Source: Candidatus Minthenecus merdequi (GTDB taxonomy: Bacteria; Bacteroidota; Bacteroidia; Bacteroidales; Paludibacteraceae). Taken from it: a stretch of 25,656 nucleotides of DNA. The stretch covers positions 1 to 25,656 of the forward strand of contig JAGHVI010000139.1 of the NCBI GenBank assembly GCA_018064385.1. The letters are read 5' to 3'. The translations under genes were made by a program, and so were the position numbers. Numbering within the stretch: position 1 is the first letter of the stretch; the number at the start of each line of letters is the position of its first letter. This document shows, one piece after another, positions 23,344 through 25,656 of this stretch. The notes below the pieces were generated by a model. It did no database searches. It worked only from the letters and a program-made list of their open reading frames with translations, and was not told the DNA's origin.

Positions 23344-25020
23344 ATGTTCAAAGGTCAACCTAAAGGTCTATATTTCCTAGCGCTTGCCAATACAGGCGAG
23401 CGCTTTGGATATTATACCATGCTCGCCATTTTTGCTCTCTTTCTTCAAGCAAAATTTGGTTTTTCAAATGCAATGACCTCCCAAATCTACGGAGGTTTTA
23501 TGGCGTGTGTATATTTTCTACCAGTCATAGGCGGTATGCTTGCCGACCGTCATGGCTATGGCAAAATGGTCACTTGGGGAATCGTTGTTATGTTCCTTGG
23601 CTATCTTGCCCTTGCTCTCCCTGCACCACAAAACGGTGTTGGCATTGCTGCTATGATTGGTGCTCTGTTTCTTATTGCACTTGGTACAGGATTGTTCAAA
23701 GGAAACTTGCAGGTTTTGGTCGGAAACCTCTACGATGCCCCTAAATATGAAGGTCGTCGAGACGCTGCTTTCTCCATATTTTATATGGCTATTAACATTG
23801 GCTCAATGTTTGCCCCTGCTACTGCTACCAAGATTACTGAATACTTTATGAGCAAAGCCGATTTGATATACGTCTCCCGTATTCCTCAATGGGCTAACCA
23901 ATATCTCGATGGGACAATCCAGCCTAATGCTCTTGCTCAATATACCGAACTCGCTCAGACTCAAGGTGCTTGGAATGGCGACCTCGCACAATTCTCACAA
24001 TACTACATCGACAGCCTCTCTGGCGCATATCACTGGGGTTTTGCCGTGGCTTGCATCTCTCTCGTTTTCTCAATTTTGGTCTATATCTTAGGCAGACCTT
24101 ATTTCAAACACGCCGACATAAACAGCAAACAGCTATCGGACTCCGGCAATACATCAGTCAAGGTCGAGGAATTATCTCCAGCCGAAACACGCCAACGCAT
24201 AACCGCACTTTGCCTTGTCTTTGCAGTGGTCATTTTCTTCTGGATGGCTTTCCAGCAAAGCGGTCTTACTCTTACTTTATTCGCTCGTGACTATACGCAA
24301 CTCAGTGGTTTGACAGGTTTCACCCGCTTTGGTTTCAACATCCTCAACCTCGTTCTTGTGGTTATAGGTGTTTATGGTCTCTTCGCTATCTTTCAATCCG
24401 AAAAAATCACTTCTCGAATTGCCGCTGCCATTGTCACTCTTGTCTCGTTTGGCAGTGCCGTCTGGTTCTACAGCAAAATGGATTCTTCGATAGACGTACT
24501 TCCGCAGACTTTCCAACAGTTCAACCCATTTTTCGTTGTTGCACTCACTCCAGTCTCGCTCGCAGTCTTTGGTGCACTTGCCCGACGTGGCAATGAGCCT
24601 TCCGCTCCACGCAAAATCGGCTATGGTATGATAATCGCTGCTTTGGGCTATCTTGTAATGGTCTTTGCTTCTGTCGGAATGCCTACACCCAATCAAATTT
24701 CCGATGGTATTATGCCAGACCAACTTGCTTTACCTGAATGGCTTATCTCGACATACCTTGTTTTGACTCTGGCAGAGTTGTTCCTTTCGCCTATGGGCAT
24801 CTCTTTTGTCTCGAAAGTTGCACCTCCCAAATACAAAGGAATGATGATGGGGCTTTGGTTTGCTGCAACCGCTATCGGCAACTATCTTACTTCAATCATC
24901 GGTTCGCTTTGGGGACCATTGCCTCTTTGGGTACTCTGGTCTATTTTAATTGCTGTATGCTCTCTGGCTGCTATCTTCATTTTCTCTATTATGAAGCGAC
25001 TGGAGGCTGTGGCTAAATAA
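23344..25020 (+). CDS. POT/PTR2-family peptide:proton symporter, second paralogue
   Basis: The 558-residue paralogue of the preceding gene shares the start pattern (FKGQPKGL vs KGHPKGL) and the altered motif NTGERFGYY (16-24; Asn16 in place of the first Glu). The helix-4 lysine is Lys119 (GLFKGNLQ), and VSKVAPPKYKGMMMG in the C-terminal half matches VSKVAPRHMVGLCQG of the first copy. It differs in the middle: a longer loop with alternating helices around 270-400 accounts for the 36 extra residues. Tandem duplication followed by divergence is the simplest history, and the two may differ in peptide preference. A lipoprotein gene starts 12 bp downstream. Confidence 0.93.
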   Translation: MFKGQPKGLYFLALANTGERFGYYTMLAIFALFLQAKFGFSNAMTSQIYGGFMACVYFLPVIGGMLADRHGYGKMVTWGIVVMFLGYLALALPAPQNGVGIAAMIGALFLIALGTGLFKGNLQVLVGNLYDAPKYEGRRDAAFSIFYMAINIGSMFAPATATKITEYFMSKADLIYVSRIPQWANQYLDGTIQPNALAQYTELAQTQGAWNGDLAQFSQYYIDSLSGAYHWGFAVACISLVFSILVYILGRPYFKHADINSKQLSDSGNTSVKVEELSPAETRQRITALCLVFAVVIFFWMAFQQSGLTLTLFARDYTQLSGLTGFTRFGFNILNLVLVVIGVYGLFAIFQSEKITSRIAAAIVTLVSFGSAVWFYSKMDSSIDVLPQTFQQFNPFFVVALTPVSLAVFGALARRGNEPSAPRKIGYGMIIAALGYLVMVFASVGMPTPNQISDGIMPDQLALPEWLISTYLVLTLAELFLSPMGISFVSKVAPPKYKGMMMGLWFAATAIGNYLTSIIGSLWGPLPLWVLWSILIAVCSLAAIFIFSIMKRLEAVAK

Positions 25021-25032
25021 AACAATAAAAAA

Positions 25033-25521
25033 ATGAAACGACTTTTATTATTACCTCTGATTTTCATCTCTTTGTTCGCTTGTAACAAGAAGGATGATTC
25101 AAACACGCCCGAACCTCCTGTCACACCACCTGACACAACGGAAAACCCTCCAGTCATTGTCAGCAACGCCATAGACTTGACATACGATTCGGCAAATATC
25201 ACGGTCACCGCAACCCCTGGGGACAGCGTAGTGACGTACGTACTGCAGATTTGGCTGGTCGAGGATTACATTCTTGATTATGGTGATGACTTCACGGACG
25301 AAGGTGTGAAAAATGCCCTCTCTTCTTATCTTGACATGTGCATTCAGTGGCAGATGATATTCCCTACATTCGATGCACCCGAGACTACACTTGTCTTTGA
25401 TTGGTTTGACCAAATGTATCTCGGCAAAGAATATATAGCGATGGCAGCTTCGTATGATGAGCAAGCACGCAAAATCAACGGACCGGTCTCGTTCATACGA
25501 TTCTACATTCCAGATAATTGA
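25033..25521 (+). CDS. Lipoprotein of unknown function
   Basis: The 162-residue protein starts with a lipoprotein signal peptide (lipobox LFAC, Cys17), followed by KKDDSNTPE and a Pro/Thr-rich spacer (about 26-42), then one domain of about 115 residues. The domain begins with a strand pattern (IDLTYDSANITVTATPGD) reminiscent of a fibronectin-III-like or other beta-sandwich fold and has a central helical-looking segment (DEGVKNALSSYLDMCIQW); this fold guess is weak. It would be exposed on the outer or inner membrane. It lies 12 bp after the POT pair and may be co-transcribed. Its TGA stop is the beginning of repeat copy F, and its C-terminus (YIPDN) may be set by that insertion. Confidence 0.8.
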   Translation: MKRLLLLPLIFISLFACNKKDDSNTPEPPVTPPDTTENPPVIVSNAIDLTYDSANITVTATPGDSVVTYVLQIWLVEDYILDYGDDFTDEGVKNALSSYLDMCIQWQMIFPTFDAPETTLVFDWFDQMYLGKEYIAMAASYDEQARKINGPVSFIRFYIPDN

Positions 25522-25597
25522 GGGTGGTTCTATTAATTATGTTTTTAAGTTGCAGGGCGGATGGTTCATAATTGGACGCTTTTGAATTTATTTTTTG
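25518..25597 (+). repeat. Long intergenic repeat copy F
   Basis: From TTGAGGGTGGTTCTATTAAT through the T run at about 25597, this copy is the inverted partner of 249-327 (about 94% identity over 80 bp). Its first bases contain the stop codon of the lipoprotein gene. After 25597 the two copies stop resembling each other, so this is the natural boundary of the shared unit. Confidence 0.8.
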
Positions 25598-25656
25598 ATA
25601 AATTACGCTGCACCTCAGCAAATGAGCAAGCTCTTTGCTTTCGGTTTGCAGTAATT

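Overview
The window looks like a chromosomal segment of a Bacteroidota (Bacteroidales-type) bacterium. The evidence is three promoters of the Bacteroidota form (TTG, about 20 bp, TAnnTTTG), weak Shine-Dalgarno sites, typical Bacteroidota lipoproteins (lipobox Cys followed by Lys/Asp-rich residues), a RecO without obvious zinc-binding Cys pairs, DUF2975/XRE and M16/M3 peptidase genes, and a tandem pair of POT transporters. Most of it is conserved household and envelope genes, almost all on the + strand; only prfC is on the - strand. No rRNA, tRNA, CRISPR array, phage gene or transposase is visible.

Layout. 2-124 is the 3' end of an FtsE-like ABC ATPase. 132-327 is a non-coding, inverted-repeat-bounded element. 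331-2406 carries ybeY, a secreted protein of unknown function and recO, running head-on with no gap into prfC (2407-3978, - strand). 3979-4400 is a divergent promoter region. 4401-5239 is a DUF2975 membrane protein translationally coupled to a small XRE regulator, followed by a large periplasmic M16 zinc protease (5258-8278) with a clear terminator. A lipoprotein M3 peptidase (dcp, 8413-10506) has its own promoter. After an 89-bp structured repeat come a polytopic membrane protein and a compact run sufC-sufD-sufS, a GNAT acyltransferase, a small membrane-anchored Cys/His protein and hflX. Then follow a lipoprotein, a two-gene (half-size) chromate-family transporter, a TcdA-like E1 enzyme, a LolD-type ATPase, a PlsB/PlsC-like acyltransferase, two tandem POT-family transporters and another lipoprotein.

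How the genes relate. SufC, SufD and SufS are parts of the SUF Fe-S cluster machinery, but sufB is not adjacent. Envelope and lipid genes recur (M16, Dcp, GNAT and PlsB-like acyltransferases, LolD). ATGA stop/start overlaps join ybeY to the secreted protein, DUF2975 to XRE, the acyltransferase to the small protein to hflX, the two Chr halves, and tcdA to lolD, suggesting translational coupling.

The least explained signal is a family of short intergenic repeats with core GGTG(A)GTTCTATTAATTA. I find seven copies in both orientations: about 132, 305, 12317, 17573, 18160, 19268 and 25521. They sit at gene ends and several supply or touch stop codons. Two copies in inverted orientation frame a 196-bp MITE-like element. 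Two others bracket the chromate-transporter pair. One overlaps the last codons of sufC and runs to the start codon of sufD. A longer form of about 80 bp occurs inverted near both window ends. I do not recognise this family. No complete new system is evident beyond it.
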